In this document: in pieces, positions 16,812-26,298 of the stretch | How positions within the stretch are numbered: the stretch's first letter is position 1 | Layout: each line of letters begins with the position of its first letter | Assembly: GCA_000824805.1 (NCBI GenBank) | Contig: CCNA01000001.1 | Location: forward strand, 496,001-560,000 | Source: Mesorhizobium sp. SOD10 | GTDB taxonomy: Bacteria > Pseudomonadota > Alphaproteobacteria > Rhizobiales > Rhizobiaceae | Reading direction: 5' to 3' | DNA: 64,000 nucleotides | Notes under the pieces: model-generated | Told to the model about the DNA's origin: nothing | The model's input: only the letters and a program-made list of their open reading frames with translations | The model's database searches: none | Program-made: the position numbers and the translations under genes

Positions 16812-18146
16812 TCACCTGTTCACCGAATAGCAGTCGACCTGCGGCTCGCTCGGCAGCACGCCGGAAACGCCGATGACGAAGCCGGGGGCGTCGAGCAGCG
16901 AGGCCCAATGCTCGCTCTTCTGGTCAAGCTCCAGGCACAGCCGGTCGCCGTCATAGGGGATCTCGCGCGGCTGCGAATGCAACGGCTTCAGCGGAATGCC
17001 CGGCAGGCGCGACTTCCACAGCCCCTCGAATTGATCGGCCGAGCCGACCGTCGCCTGGTTGACGAAGATCTTGCGCAGCGCGTCTTCCGAAAGCTCGGAG
17101 CCGACGCGGATGACGATGCGGCTGGCGACCAGAAGCTTCGGGTTGTCGATGCGCACCTTCCAGACATTGGTCGCGTGCCGCATGACCGGCAGCGCGCGCG
17201 ACTTCGGCTCGATGTAGCGCAGGCTAAGGATGAGCGAACGCAAGGCATCCGCCAGCGCCATATAGGCCGGGCCGGGCGCCATGTGGTCGTAGGCCGGCAA
17301 TTCGCCGAGCCGCCGCGAGCTCGAGCCGTAAGTGGCCATCTCGCCGGCGAGGCCGGCAAGCTCGAGATAGAGCTCGGCCGGATGGAAGACGTCCTGCGCC
17401 AGCATATGCGCAAGCCGCGGCCGTGCGGCATTGGCAAGATGCAGCATCAGCAAGTCTTCGACGCTGCGGCCGGCCCCGCCCATCACCATCTTGCCATGCG
17501 CTTCGGCGATCTGGTCGAGGCCGGTGACGACCTCCTGCAGCAATTGCCGGTACCAATGCACGGCGCCGGTGATCAGCGTCGGCGGCAGGAAGCTCTCGTC
17601 GAGCGAGACGCCGCCATCCGCCCGCACGCCCTTGATGTCGGCGACCGGCAGCGCCGTGTAGCCGCCGACCGATTTGCCGGGCGCCAGCAGCACCGCCTGC
17701 GGCCGGGCGATTTCGATCTCTTCCGGATCGGCGCCGCCCTGCACGGCATCGCGCACCGGGACGATCTTGCCGTGGTAGCGCGCACCGGTCGATTGGGCAT
17801 GCGCCGGATCGAAGCCGACGCCGCCGGGCGGCTCCAGCGGCAGCGCCACCAGCACCGGCCCGGCGCCGGTGTCGGCCGTGACCGGCAACGGCTTCGGCGC
17901 GTCCATCAGTTCCGGGATGGAGAAGGGCGTGCCGTCCGGGAAGATGCCCCGGGCGGACACGATCGACACCTGGCCGGCGTCGAGCAGCGACTGGTCGAGC
18001 GTCAGCTGCTGGAAACCGAACGTGTGGAGCTGGCCGGCCTGCAAGGCGCCGCGCACCATTCCCTCGAAGAACCGGTCCTGCTGCTGGAAATGCTGGGTCC
18101 TGAGAAACAGGCCCTCCGACCACAGCACCCTGTTTGCGTCGCTCAT
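16812..18146 (-). CDS. tssK: T6SS baseplate subunit TssK
   Basis: A 444-residue TssK, which links the baseplate to the TssL-TssM membrane complex. Typical motifs are VLWSEGLFLRTQHFQQQDR at the start, the LHTFGFQQLTLDQSLL stretch, and the C-terminal end with SEHWASL. The ATG at 18146 gives the canonical start; a longer in-frame extension would run through tssJ. The gene follows tssJ by 35 nt and is 4 nt ahead of tssL, in the usual J-K-L-M order. Confidence 0.94.
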   Translation of the reverse strand: MSDANRVLWSEGLFLRTQHFQQQDRFFEGMVRGALQAGQLHTFGFQQLTLDQSLLDAGQVSIVSARGIFPDGTPFSIPELMDAPKPLPVTADTGAGPVLVALPLEPPGGVGFDPAHAQSTGARYHGKIVPVRDAVQGGADPEEIEIARPQAVLLAPGKSVGGYTALPVADIKGVRADGGVSLDESFLPPTLITGAVHWYRQLLQEVVTGLDQIAEAHGKMVMGGAGRSVEDLLMLHLANAARPRLAHMLAQDVFHPAELYLELAGLAGEMATYGSSSRRLGELPAYDHMAPGPAYMALADALRSLILSLRYIEPKSRALPVMRHATNVWKVRIDNPKLLVASRIVIRVGSELSEDALRKIFVNQATVGSADQFEGLWKSRLPGIPLKPLHSQPREIPYDGDRLCLELDQKSEHWASLLDAPGFVIGVSGVLPSEPQVDCYSVNR

Positions 18147-18181
18147 GCCACTGCTCTCTGCACTGTCCTGTCGTCGGCTTG

Positions 18182-18634
18182 CTAGGCGGATATGCCGCCC
18201 TTGCCGAGGCTGACGTTGATGGTGAATTTCGACCCCGGCGAAACGGATTTGGTCGTACGCCAGTTGCGTCCGCCCGGTTCGCGGATCAGCGCCACGAAGC
18301 CGAGCGCTGTCGCGTTCGGCTCGACCGTGATGGTCTTGGCCGCCGTCTTGCCCGGCGCGACCGAGATCGCGTCGGAGCCGATCAGGTCGGCGCCGAGCGC
18401 CGAGCCGGCATCGCCCTGCAGCGCGAAATAGTCGGCCGAGTTGAACTTGCCGGTGCTGGCAAGCCGCATCACCAGCACGGTCACCGGCCTGTCGCTGCCG
18501 CCCGGTCCCGGGTTCATGCCGGCGCCACCGGTCACATTGACCGTGATGACCGATGGTTTCGGCGGGCCGCTCTGGCAAGCCGCAAGCAGCCCCGTTGCAC
18601 CAAGGGCAACGATGAATTCCCGTCTGTCGATCAT
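18182..18634 (-). CDS. tssJ: T6SS outer-membrane lipoprotein TssJ
   Basis: A 150-residue lipoprotein: short basic N-terminus (MIDRREF), hydrophobic stretch and a lipobox LLAAC around residue 20. The body matches TssJ, a transthyretin-like fold that anchors TssM to the outer membrane (VLVMRLASTGKFNSADYFAL, GFVALIREPGGRNWRTT). The ATG at 18634 has AGGAG about 8 nt upstream; an ATG six codons earlier would overlap tagH and is less likely. Only one TssJ exists in the window although there are two TssL-TssM sets. Confidence 0.9.
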   Translation of the reverse strand: MIDRREFIVALGATGLLAACQSGPPKPSVITVNVTGGAGMNPGPGGSDRPVTVLVMRLASTGKFNSADYFALQGDAGSALGADLIGSDAISVAPGKTAAKTITVEPNATALGFVALIREPGGRNWRTTKSVSPGSKFTINVSLGKGGISA

Positions 18635-18638
18635 GTCC

Positions 18639-20087
18639 CTACTCCTCTTCATATGCGTCCCTGAAGTCTGCGCCGATCTCGCCCAGGAAGCTCGATTCCG
18701 CGCTCTGGGCGATGTCGCGATGGCGTTTCTGGTAAAGCTCCCACAGCTTGGCGTTACGCCCGCCGGCGAGCAGATTGCCGATTGCGGAATTGGACTTTAG
18801 CTCTTCCTCGATCGCGGCCGGATCGAAACGGTCGATCATGCGCCGAAGTGCTGCCTGCACGCCGCGCCAGGCGCGCACGTGATGCTGCGCGAGGTCCTTC
18901 ACCGCGTCGCCGATCGCCGCCTCGCCGGAGAGGAAGCCCGGGCTTCGTTCCGAGATTATGGTGACGATCACATCCTCGACCGTCGGCAGGAATTTGAGCG
19001 GGTTGACCTCGGAGGCGCCGACCATGGTCTGGGCGACGCGCGCGCTTCCTTTTTCCTCGGCGCGCTTGCGCAAGAGCTGCATCAGGCCGTCGAGCATCAG
19101 CCTGTATTCGCGCCCGAACTTTTCCATTTCGGCGATCGCGTCGCGTCCGGGAAAATCGGCCTCCGCGACGCCCATGCCGCGCAGGAATGCGGCGCGCAAC
19201 GCCATGTCGCTCGGCGCCGCCGATATCGGGCGTGACGGTTTGGAGACGGGGCGAGGCGAGGGTGCAGCGGGTCCGGCTGCCTCCGCCGGTATCTCCCATG
19301 GACGGGCGGCTTTCGGCTTCCCAGCCGGCCGCTCGACCCGGCCAGTTGGATCGGCACTGTTGGCGGAAGCGGGCGCCGCTGGCGGCCCGAAGCTGAAATC
19401 GTCGAAGCCGGACGGTTTCGGCGCGGGCTCGGGCAAATCGTTGCGCGACGGCATGTCGCCGAAGCCGAACGGATCCGATCGGCCGGCGGCGGGGCCTTCG
19501 TCCGAGGCCGGCGTCGCCACCGGATCGAGGCTGAACGGGTCGTCGAAGGCAGGCGAGCTGCGCTGGTTCGAGGCGCGATCATAGGCTCCCGGCACAGGCT
19601 GCTCGAACGGGTCCGGCAACTCGGCCGGGCGCGGCGGCCGCGGCTCCTCCTCGACCTTGGCCGAGAAGAAATCGTCGCCGCCGATGCTGGCTGGCGTCCG
19701 CGATTGCGGCGATGACCATACCGGCGCGGCGTTGGCGATCGGCGCCTGACCGATCGACGTGTGGCCGGCGCTTGGCTGGACCTCGACATGGAGCACATAG
19801 TCGCCCATGCGCAGCCGCATGCCGCTTTGCAGCCGTGTCGACCTGCCGGCCCCGAGCGGGCTGTCGGAATCGTCGATGAACAATCCGCTGCTCGACGTGT
19901 CGGTGACGTAGTAGCCGTCACGCCCGCCACTGATCTTGCAATGGGCGCGCGAGACAAACATGTCCGGATCGTCGATCTGCCAGCCGGCATCGGCGCTGCG
20001 GCCGATCACCAACTCGCCCTCGTCCAACCGGGTCTGCCTCACCACTTGCGAGCGTGGGCCTTGTTCCAGGGTCAAAAGCAGGCTCAT
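18639..20087 (-). CDS. tagH: T6SS-associated FHA-domain protein TagH
   Basis: A 482-residue protein. The FHA domain (about 1-105) has LVIGRSADAGWQI, VSRAHCKI and a degenerate asparagine motif (TSSSGLFIDD in place of the usual NGTFVN). A Pro/Asp-rich linker with repeated DPF and DDFSF pieces (about 120-290) separates it from the TagH C-terminal domain (MVGASEVNPLKFLPTVEDV). The linker and the altered FHA loop distinguish it from the copy at 2049-3131. The stop lies 4 nt before tssJ, and the start touches the tssG stop. It should sense kinase-dependent phosphorylation, but no kinase is in the window. Confidence 0.9.
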   Translation of the reverse strand: MSLLLTLEQGPRSQVVRQTRLDEGELVIGRSADAGWQIDDPDMFVSRAHCKISGGRDGYYVTDTSSSGLFIDDSDSPLGAGRSTRLQSGMRLRMGDYVLHVEVQPSAGHTSIGQAPIANAAPVWSSPQSRTPASIGGDDFFSAKVEEEPRPPRPAELPDPFEQPVPGAYDRASNQRSSPAFDDPFSLDPVATPASDEGPAAGRSDPFGFGDMPSRNDLPEPAPKPSGFDDFSFGPPAAPASANSADPTGRVERPAGKPKAARPWEIPAEAAGPAAPSPRPVSKPSRPISAAPSDMALRAAFLRGMGVAEADFPGRDAIAEMEKFGREYRLMLDGLMQLLRKRAEEKGSARVAQTMVGASEVNPLKFLPTVEDVIVTIISERSPGFLSGEAAIGDAVKDLAQHHVRAWRGVQAALRRMIDRFDPAAIEEELKSNSAIGNLLAGGRNAKLWELYQKRHRDIAQSAESSFLGEIGADFRDAYEEE

Positions 20088-21145
20088 CAGGCTGCCTCCG
20101 CCATGTCCGGCCGCCAGCCGACGATGGTGCGCAGTCTGAGATCGTCGGCGTCGCCCTTTTCGGCGGGGCGTGAAAGCCAGGAGGTTCGGCCGAGCTGGAT
20201 GGTTCCCATCTTCGGAGGTGGCACGGCGTCGCGTGCGAGCACGATCCTGAGATCGACGTCGAGCGCCTCGCCGATCATGTCGCGCACCGCCTTCTTGAAC
20301 AGGCCAAGGCGCCGTTCGCCGGGCAGGAACGACTTGAAGTCGTCGAGGCTGAGCGGACCGACGCGCAATTCGATCCGGCTCTGCCGGCTGAAGACGCGGG
20401 GGCCGATCGTTGCTCCGCCGCCCAGCGCCGCATAGGCCTTGCCGACTTGGCTCTGCAGCGCCTTCGGAATGGTGATCCAGGCGGCGACGAATTCCTTGAT
20501 CTCAACCGGCACCTTGAAGGCGGTGGCGAGGAACAGCGTCAGCCGCTCCGCGCCGTCGATCTGGTGGGCCAGCGATCCGGCCTGGCGCAGCCGCACCGTG
20601 TCGAGCTCGGGATCCTGCGTGCCGGGGAGGCCGATCCCGGCCATCGCCTCCAGCATGGCGCGCACGCGTCCGCCGACCGAACGTTCGACCTGCACCGCCG
20701 GATGCGCATCCGCCCATGCGCGGTAATAGAGCGCGATCATGCGATGCTGCAGGATGTTGACGAAGTCGACGAAGGTCGTGTCGCTGGTCTGCTCGGCGCC
20801 GGTGAACCAGCGCTGCGACAGCCGGTCGAGCACCCAGCGCGTCAGATGCAGCGGCATCGGACCTTCCGGCCCGAGCAGGCCGAGATTGGCGATGGTCACC
20901 CGCGCCGGAGCCTTTTCGCCCGCATCCTGGAATTTGATCACGTCCCTGGCCGAGAAGCTCAGCCGCACATGCTGGCCGAGCCTTGCCGGCTCGCGGTCCG
21001 CGGTTCCGGAGTGCCCGAACAGCCCGCGTCGCTGCTCCAGGCGGCGCAGCAGCTCGAAGAAATCATACTCCTCCGACAGTGACTCCGCTTCGGTTAGGGC
21101 AGGCTGCACTAGATCAGGTAGCGATTGCCGGGCGTCATCGGCCAT
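20087..21145 (-). CDS. tssG: T6SS baseplate subunit TssG
   Basis: A 352-residue TssG, partner of TssF in the baseplate wedge. Family features are YDFFELLRRLEQRRGLFGHSG near the N-terminus, VRLSFSARDVIKF, NLGLLGPEGPMPLHLTRWVLDR and FVDFVNILQHRMIALYYRAW. The ATG at 21145 has AGGAGG 7 nt upstream, which settles the start even though it lies 37 nt inside tssF. The much longer in-frame extension upstream is a shadow of tssF. Confidence 0.94.
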   Translation of the reverse strand: MADDARQSLPDLVQPALTEAESLSEEYDFFELLRRLEQRRGLFGHSGTADREPARLGQHVRLSFSARDVIKFQDAGEKAPARVTIANLGLLGPEGPMPLHLTRWVLDRLSQRWFTGAEQTSDTTFVDFVNILQHRMIALYYRAWADAHPAVQVERSVGGRVRAMLEAMAGIGLPGTQDPELDTVRLRQAGSLAHQIDGAERLTLFLATAFKVPVEIKEFVAAWITIPKALQSQVGKAYAALGGGATIGPRVFSRQSRIELRVGPLSLDDFKSFLPGERRLGLFKKAVRDMIGEALDVDLRIVLARDAVPPPKMGTIQLGRTSWLSRPAEKGDADDLRLRTIVGWRPDMAEAA

Positions 21146-22983
21146 GGCACATCCTCCTGCTTCTGCAGCAACCGCGTACGCGTCCGCACGAAACCATTTA
21201 TCCCTGCATGGCGGGCGAACAGCCGCGCCAGCAGGGCCGAAAGCAGCAGCGTGCTTTGGCCCGCCAGCACCGACTGGTCGACATGCAGCGTCACCTCGGT
21301 GCCGCGGCCGAAACACATCGGTCCGTCGATCTGCAGCCGTTCGATCACCGGGCGCGAGTCGATGCGGGTGATCGAATGCACGTTGCGGGCAAGGCTCGGA
21401 TCGCCCCGGTCGGCATAGAGGTCGAGCAGGGCGTGCAGCGGATCGACACCGCGGCCTTCCTTGGCGAGGCTGAGGAAATTGAGCGAGAGCTGCGCCACCA
21501 GCCGCCAGGCGAGATTGTCGGCGCGGGATTCGCCTTCGGCGCCGGCCGGCAGCGCTGCCGGGATCGCCGGCTGCGGCGGCCGCAGCGCGCCGAGCAGCCG
21601 CACCGCTTCCACAGGATCGGCGGTCTCCAGCGTCAGCGTCGGCGTGTCGTCCAGGATCGGCAGATCGCGGTTGGTGCAGAGCGCCATCACGTCGAGCCGC
21701 TTGAGCGGCCGGTTCGCCGGGCTTCCCGCCGGGCGTGAGACGGCGATAAAGACATCGTCGCCGGTGTAGGAGGTGCGGGTCAGGCCGTCGCGGCGCTCGT
21801 CTTCCGTCGCACGGCGCGGGCGCCGCTCCGTCGAATAGACCCAGCCGCTGCCGCGGTTCTGCCCGAGGCTGAACAGTTCTGGGATTACCGCCTCGCTGCC
21901 TTCGGCGTCGGCGTCTTCCACCCGGGTGACGCGGAAGATCTCGAAGTCGCGCGCCCGGGTGCGGTCGGCGTGCAGCACCTGGCGAGTCCGGCGCGGATCG
22001 ATCTCGATGACGTTGCACTCGCGTTCGAAGAGATTGATGATCGGCGTCACGAACAGCTCGAAATCGGCCGCCGCCATATCGGCGAGTTCCGGCACCGGAC
22101 GCCGGAACAGGAAGATGATCTCCATTCCCCCATCGCATTTGCGCACCACGGGCTGCAGGCCGGCGACGCGCACATAGTGGAAGCGCTCGGGGATCATGAA
22201 ATATTCGCGCAGCAGCCGGTATCCCTCGAAGGTCGGCCGCGTGCGTGGCATCAGCGCTTCATCGTCGTGGATGCCGATCATTTCGGGTTCGGGCAGGGCG
22301 GTGAGCGGATTGGTTTTGCCTTCCGCCCGCGCGCCGGCGGCCGAGCAGGCGCCGAAGATAGCGTCGAAGATGAGCGGCGCCTTGGTGCGTCCGGTGAAAT
22401 AGAGGTCGAGACGGTCGAGCGACAATTCGCTGAGCTTGCCTTTTCCGGTTCGCGCGAGCGTGATGCGAAATGCCGCTTCGCCGCGCACCCCGCCGACCGG
22501 CGCGATGCCGGCGGCCGCCAGCGCGCTGCGGTCCTGGAAGTAGCTGACCGAGGTGATCGCGATCGGCCACAGCGTCACCTCTTGCGCGGTGGTGAAGGTC
22601 GAGCGCGTCGAAAGCCCTGGATGCAGGCCGGAGACCAGCCGCGTGCCGCGCGCGACGGAATGGCCGGCGATCATCGACTGCACCTGCTGTCCAGGTTTCA
22701 GCACGGCCATTGCCGTCGCCGGAGCCGGGGTCACCAGGTCGGGATAAAGCACGTCGAGCACGGCACGCGAGAAGCGCGAGCGCTCTGCGTCGAGCTTAAG
22801 CCGCGTGCGAGCGGCAAGGAAAGCCACGCCGTCGAGCAGCCGCTCGACATAGGGATCGGGGCAAGGGACGGTGTCGAGGGAAAGGTTGCGCGCGACCGCC
22901 GGATGCATGTCGGCGAATTCCGCGGCCAGCGCACGGATATGGGTCAGTTCCTCTTCGTAATACTCGACGAAGACCCGATCCAT
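21109..22983 (-). CDS. tssF: T6SS baseplate subunit TssF
   Basis: A 624-residue TssF, full length. The opening VEYYEEELTHIRALAAEFA and RLLDGVAFLAARTRLKLD are diagnostic. Further along are DLYFTGRTKAP, REYFMIPERFHYVRVAGL and the C-terminal TEVTLHVDQSVLAG with ARLFARHAGINGF. It forms the TssE-F-G baseplate wedge. It follows tssE after a 1 nt gap and overlaps tssG by 37 nt. Confidence 0.95.
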   Translation of the reverse strand: MDRVFVEYYEEELTHIRALAAEFADMHPAVARNLSLDTVPCPDPYVERLLDGVAFLAARTRLKLDAERSRFSRAVLDVLYPDLVTPAPATAMAVLKPGQQVQSMIAGHSVARGTRLVSGLHPGLSTRSTFTTAQEVTLWPIAITSVSYFQDRSALAAAGIAPVGGVRGEAAFRITLARTGKGKLSELSLDRLDLYFTGRTKAPLIFDAIFGACSAAGARAEGKTNPLTALPEPEMIGIHDDEALMPRTRPTFEGYRLLREYFMIPERFHYVRVAGLQPVVRKCDGGMEIIFLFRRPVPELADMAAADFELFVTPIINLFERECNVIEIDPRRTRQVLHADRTRARDFEIFRVTRVEDADAEGSEAVIPELFSLGQNRGSGWVYSTERRPRRATEDERRDGLTRTSYTGDDVFIAVSRPAGSPANRPLKRLDVMALCTNRDLPILDDTPTLTLETADPVEAVRLLGALRPPQPAIPAALPAGAEGESRADNLAWRLVAQLSLNFLSLAKEGRGVDPLHALLDLYADRGDPSLARNVHSITRIDSRPVIERLQIDGPMCFGRGTEVTLHVDQSVLAGQSTLLLSALLARLFARHAGINGFVRTRTRLLQKQEDVPWPMTPGNRYLI

Positions 22984-22984
22984 C

Positions 22985-23737
22985 TCAGGTCTCCCGGAAT
23001 TCGGTTCGCGCCAGGCCGTTGTCGAGATTGATCGTGGTGCGCAGCCGCATGCGTTCCGGCGTCGGCGTCATGATCAGCACGGCATCGATCTCGATCTTGA
23101 GGCCGATGCTTTTGTCGCCGAGCGTGACGTTGACGGTCGTGGCGCTTTCCTTGAGACGCGGCTCGAAGGTGGCGAGCACCGCGCGGATCTCGCGCGCCAG
23201 GGTATCGCGGTCGAAATCCCGCGACGAGCGGCCCGAAAAGGACGGCACGCCGTAATTGACGACGCTGCGGCGCACCTCCGGAAAATCGCCGAGCGGCGGC
23301 AGCTCGTCCAAAGGCTGTTCGTGCTCGGCGTCTGAAAGCATCGGCACGGATTCGAAGCGCTCGGTGTTGAACAGGGCCTCTATGTCGCGCCGGACCGCTT
23401 CCCTGAGCACGCGCGCTGACACCACCACGCCGCGGCTTTCGATCTCGGCGCGATGCTCAGTCTGGAAGATGAGCCTGTGCAGCCGTCGTTTCTGCTCGGA
23501 TGTGAGTTCGGCATCGGCATCGATGGCGCGCGCGCTGCCTCCAAGAAGAGCGTCGACGCGATCGGCGCCGAGCTCTTCGTCCAGCAGACGGCGCAACCCA
23601 TAGATCTCCGAGGTCAGCCCGGGCAGATCGTTGACGAGGCGGTCCCACAGGGAGGGCTGGACCGCCTCGCGCTTCGCCCGCGAGCTGCCGGCGAGCTGCG
23701 CTTTTGCGCCAGGCCGCTTGGCCTCACTTGCCGACAT
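22985..23737 (-). CDS. tssE: T6SS baseplate subunit TssE (gp25-like)
   Basis: A 250-residue protein; typical TssE is nearer 140-180, so this one carries a long N-terminal half. The C-terminal gp25/lysozyme-like domain (about 110-250) has VLREAVRRDIEALFNT, VRRSVVNYGVPSFSG and VLATFEPRLKES. The N-terminal part (SLWDRLVNDLPG, then a Glu/Arg-rich helical region) is an extension seen in some alphaproteobacterial TssE proteins. It overlaps the hcp end by 14 nt. It would initiate sheath polymerisation with TssB and TssC. Confidence 0.88.
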   Translation of the reverse strand: MSASEAKRPGAKAQLAGSSRAKREAVQPSLWDRLVNDLPGLTSEIYGLRRLLDEELGADRVDALLGGSARAIDADAELTSEQKRRLHRLIFQTEHRAEIESRGVVVSARVLREAVRRDIEALFNTERFESVPMLSDAEHEQPLDELPPLGDFPEVRRSVVNYGVPSFSGRSSRDFDRDTLAREIRAVLATFEPRLKESATTVNVTLGDKSIGLKIEIDAVLIMTPTPERMRLRTTINLDNGLARTEFRET

Positions 23738-24200
23738 AGACGTCCATTTCGATCTCGTCGTCCTTGTCGTAGACGAACTTGATCTTCTTGTAGGCGAAGC
23801 TGACCTCTTCCTCGATCAGGTCCGACTCGTTGGCGTCCTGCCGCATGTCGTATTCCATGATCGAGGCGTCGGTGAGCGTCACGACCAGATAGTCGCTGGT
23901 CTCGCCGTCGATGGTGCGGCGGGCCGAGAACACCACCTCGTCGAGCGCCTTGTTCTCGAACAGCGCCTTCTTCAGATAGGGCGACGACTTGTCGTAATGC
24001 TTGAGGAATTTGATCATTCCCATCGACACGCGGCCGCGCCGCGAGAGCGAGTTGGGGTCGTAGGGCGCGATCATTTTGTAATCGACGCCATGGATCTCGA
24101 TTTCGTCTTCATGGCCGTCGCGCTTGCTCGGGCCCTTGATGTCCGGGACTTTCAGGAAGCCGTCGATCTTCATCGAAGGCGAATCGGTTCTGTCTGGCAT
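23724..24200 (-). CDS. hcp: T6SS tube protein Hcp (TssD)
   Basis: A 158-residue Hcp. It has the beta-rich pattern FLKVPDIKGPS, EIEIHGVDYKM, GRVSMGMIKFLKHYDKSSPYLKKAL and the C-terminal VSFAYKKIKFVYD. Hexamers stack into the inner tube. GGAG lies a few nt upstream of the ATG at 24200. The sequence is acidic and lacks any fused effector domain. It sits between tssC (46 nt gap) and tssE (overlap) and should be expressed highly with the sheath genes. Confidence 0.94.
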   Translation of the reverse strand: MPDRTDSPSMKIDGFLKVPDIKGPSKRDGHEDEIEIHGVDYKMIAPYDPNSLSRRGRVSMGMIKFLKHYDKSSPYLKKALFENKALDEVVFSARRTIDGETSDYLVVTLTDASIMEYDMRQDANESDLIEEEVSFAYKKIKFVYDKDDEIEMDVYVGK

Positions 24201-24246
24201 TGTCTTTCTCCACCGCTACGAAACAGGATGACTTTGCTTAACGATT

Positions 24247-25752
24247 TCAGCCCTTCACCGACGGCAGTTCCGACACCAGCCGGAGCGAGGCATTGATGCC
24301 TTCCAGCTGGTAGTGCGGACGCAGATAGAAACGGGCATTGTAGTAACCGGGCCGGCCCTCGACGCTGTCGACCTGGACCTCGGCGGCGGCAAGCGGGCGC
24401 TTGGCGCGCGCCTTGTCGTCCGCAAAGGCAGGGTTGGCCAGCACGTACCGGTTGATCCATTCGGTCAACCAGATCTCCATATCGCTGCGTTCCTTGAACG
24501 AGCCGATCTTGTCGCGCGCGATCGCCTTGAGGTAGTGCGCGAAGCGCGAAACGGGGAACAGATAGGGCAGGTTGGCGCTCAGACGTTCGTTCGCCTGCGC
24601 GTCCGGATCGACCAGACGCCCGGCGCGCGTCTCGTCATCCTGCAGGGAATGCGCGCCGATGAAGGCCGCGAGATCGGTGTTTTTGCGGTGCAGGATCGGC
24701 ATCAGGCCGAGCTTGGCCAATTCCGCCTCGCGCCGGTCGTCGATGGCGACCTCGGTCGGGCATTTCATCGCGATGGAGCCGTCATCGGTCGGGAAGGCGT
24801 GCACCGGCAGGTTGAGCACCGTGCCGCCATTCTCAACGCCGCGGATCTGCGTACCCCAGCCATAGAGCTTGTGGCTGCGGTTGATGTTGACGCCCATCGG
24901 GAAGGCGGCGTTCATCCAGACATATTTGTTGTGGTCGCCACCCACGTCTTCCTCGAAGGTGAAACCCTTCACCGGAACGGTTTCCGAGCCGTAGGGCAGG
25001 CGCGCCAGCACGCGCGGCATGGTGAGCCCGATATAGCGGGCGTCCTCGCTTTCACGCAGCGACTGCCATGAGGCATAGGCCGGGTTGTTCACGATCATCT
25101 GCAGGTCCTGCGGGTTGGGCAGTTCCTGCCAGCTGTCCATGCGGAACAGCCGCGGCGAGGCGGCCGCGATGAACGGCGTGTGCGCCGAGGCGCACACGCC
25201 GGAAATGTTGCGCAGCAGGCCGACATCGCGCGGGTGGTTCGAGAACTCGTAGGCGCCGATGATGCAGCCGATCGGCTCGCCGCCCAGCATCGAATACTCG
25301 TCCGTATAGACTTTCTTGAAGATCGGGCTCTGGTCCCACATCTGGCCTTCATAGTCTTCCAGCGTGTCGGCCAGCTGCTCCTTGGAGATGTTCATCACCC
25401 GGATCTTCAGCTTGGTATCCGTCTCGGTGTTGTTGACCAGGTACCAGAGGCCGCGCCACGTGCCTTCCATCTCGCGCACTTCCGGCGCATGCAGGATCTC
25501 GTTGACCTGCGTCGTCAGCATCTTGTCGATGCCGGCGATCAGCGACTTGATCGACTTGATCGCATTGGACGAGATGGTCGTCGTCTCGGAGCGCGACTGA
25601 GCGGCCAGCGCCAGATTGCGCACCAACTGCTGCAGCTTTTCGCTGTCGTCTTTCTTGACCTTGAAATCCTTTTCCAGGAGCCCGCTGAACTCGCCGAGAT
25701 CTATCGCTTCCGCTTCGGCGGTGGCGACTGCGGTTTTTTGCTGTTCGGCCAT
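24247..25752 (-). CDS. tssC: T6SS contractile sheath large subunit TssC (VipB)
   Basis: A 501-residue TssC, near the usual 490-500. Seen motifs include LNLPVHAFPTDDGSIAMKCP, RFAHYLKAIARDKIGSF and ARFYLRPHYQLEGINASLRL at the end. The ATG at 25752 follows a GAGGAG ribosome site and is 3 nt after tssB. TssB-TssC heterodimers form the sheath that contracts to push out Hcp-VgrG and that ClpV later disassembles. Confidence 0.96.
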   Translation of the reverse strand: MAEQQKTAVATAEAEAIDLGEFSGLLEKDFKVKKDDSEKLQQLVRNLALAAQSRSETTTISSNAIKSIKSLIAGIDKMLTTQVNEILHAPEVREMEGTWRGLWYLVNNTETDTKLKIRVMNISKEQLADTLEDYEGQMWDQSPIFKKVYTDEYSMLGGEPIGCIIGAYEFSNHPRDVGLLRNISGVCASAHTPFIAAASPRLFRMDSWQELPNPQDLQMIVNNPAYASWQSLRESEDARYIGLTMPRVLARLPYGSETVPVKGFTFEEDVGGDHNKYVWMNAAFPMGVNINRSHKLYGWGTQIRGVENGGTVLNLPVHAFPTDDGSIAMKCPTEVAIDDRREAELAKLGLMPILHRKNTDLAAFIGAHSLQDDETRAGRLVDPDAQANERLSANLPYLFPVSRFAHYLKAIARDKIGSFKERSDMEIWLTEWINRYVLANPAFADDKARAKRPLAAAEVQVDSVEGRPGYYNARFYLRPHYQLEGINASLRLVSELPSVKG

Positions 25753-25755
25753 GAC

Positions 25756-26292
25756 TTACTCCTCGCCCTTGCCGTCATCCATCGCCTGGCTGGCGATCTT
25801 GCTCAGCAGCGGCTCGTTGTTCAGAAGCTGCGCGATGCGCTTTTCGGCGTCGACGCGGCCGTCCATGAAGCCGAGCAGCTCCTCGAGCTGCCGGCGCATC
25901 TTCAGGATCTCGGCCAGTTGCGGGACCTGCTCGGCGATTTTGTCGGGCGCGAAGTCGCCCATCTTGGAAAAGGTAAGATCGATCGCCAGCTCTTCCTCAC
26001 GCTCCTGGCCTTCGGGCTGCGGCAGGGTGTTCTTCACCCGCGCCTTCACGCGCGGGCCCATCGCTTCCATGAATTTCGGGAACCGGTTGGCGTCGGTTTC
26101 GACGAAGTTGCGATCGAGGACCGACTTCGACGCTTCCTTGGTCTGCGAAGCGCCCGCAAGATCGGCCATCACGGCCATGACGAACGGCAGTTCGATCGTC
26201 GTCGGGCTGCCGTAGGTTTCGACGTCGTAGGCGATCTGCACGCGCGGCGCGCGGTTTCTTTCGATGACCTTCGCTTTGCTCTCTGCTGGCAT
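25756..26292 (-). CDS. tssB: T6SS contractile sheath small subunit TssB (VipA)
   Basis: A 178-residue TssB with RAPRVQIAYDVETYG, IELPFVMAVMADLAG and LDRNFVETDANRFPKFMEAM, all family hallmarks. It lies 6 nt after tssA and 3 nt before tssC. It pairs with TssC to build the sheath. Confidence 0.96.
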   Translation of the reverse strand: MPAESKAKVIERNRAPRVQIAYDVETYGSPTTIELPFVMAVMADLAGASQTKEASKSVLDRNFVETDANRFPKFMEAMGPRVKARVKNTLPQPEGQEREEELAIDLTFSKMGDFAPDKIAEQVPQLAEILKMRRQLEELLGFMDGRVDAEKRIAQLLNNEPLLSKIASQAMDDGKGEE

Positions 26293-26298
26293 GCTTTT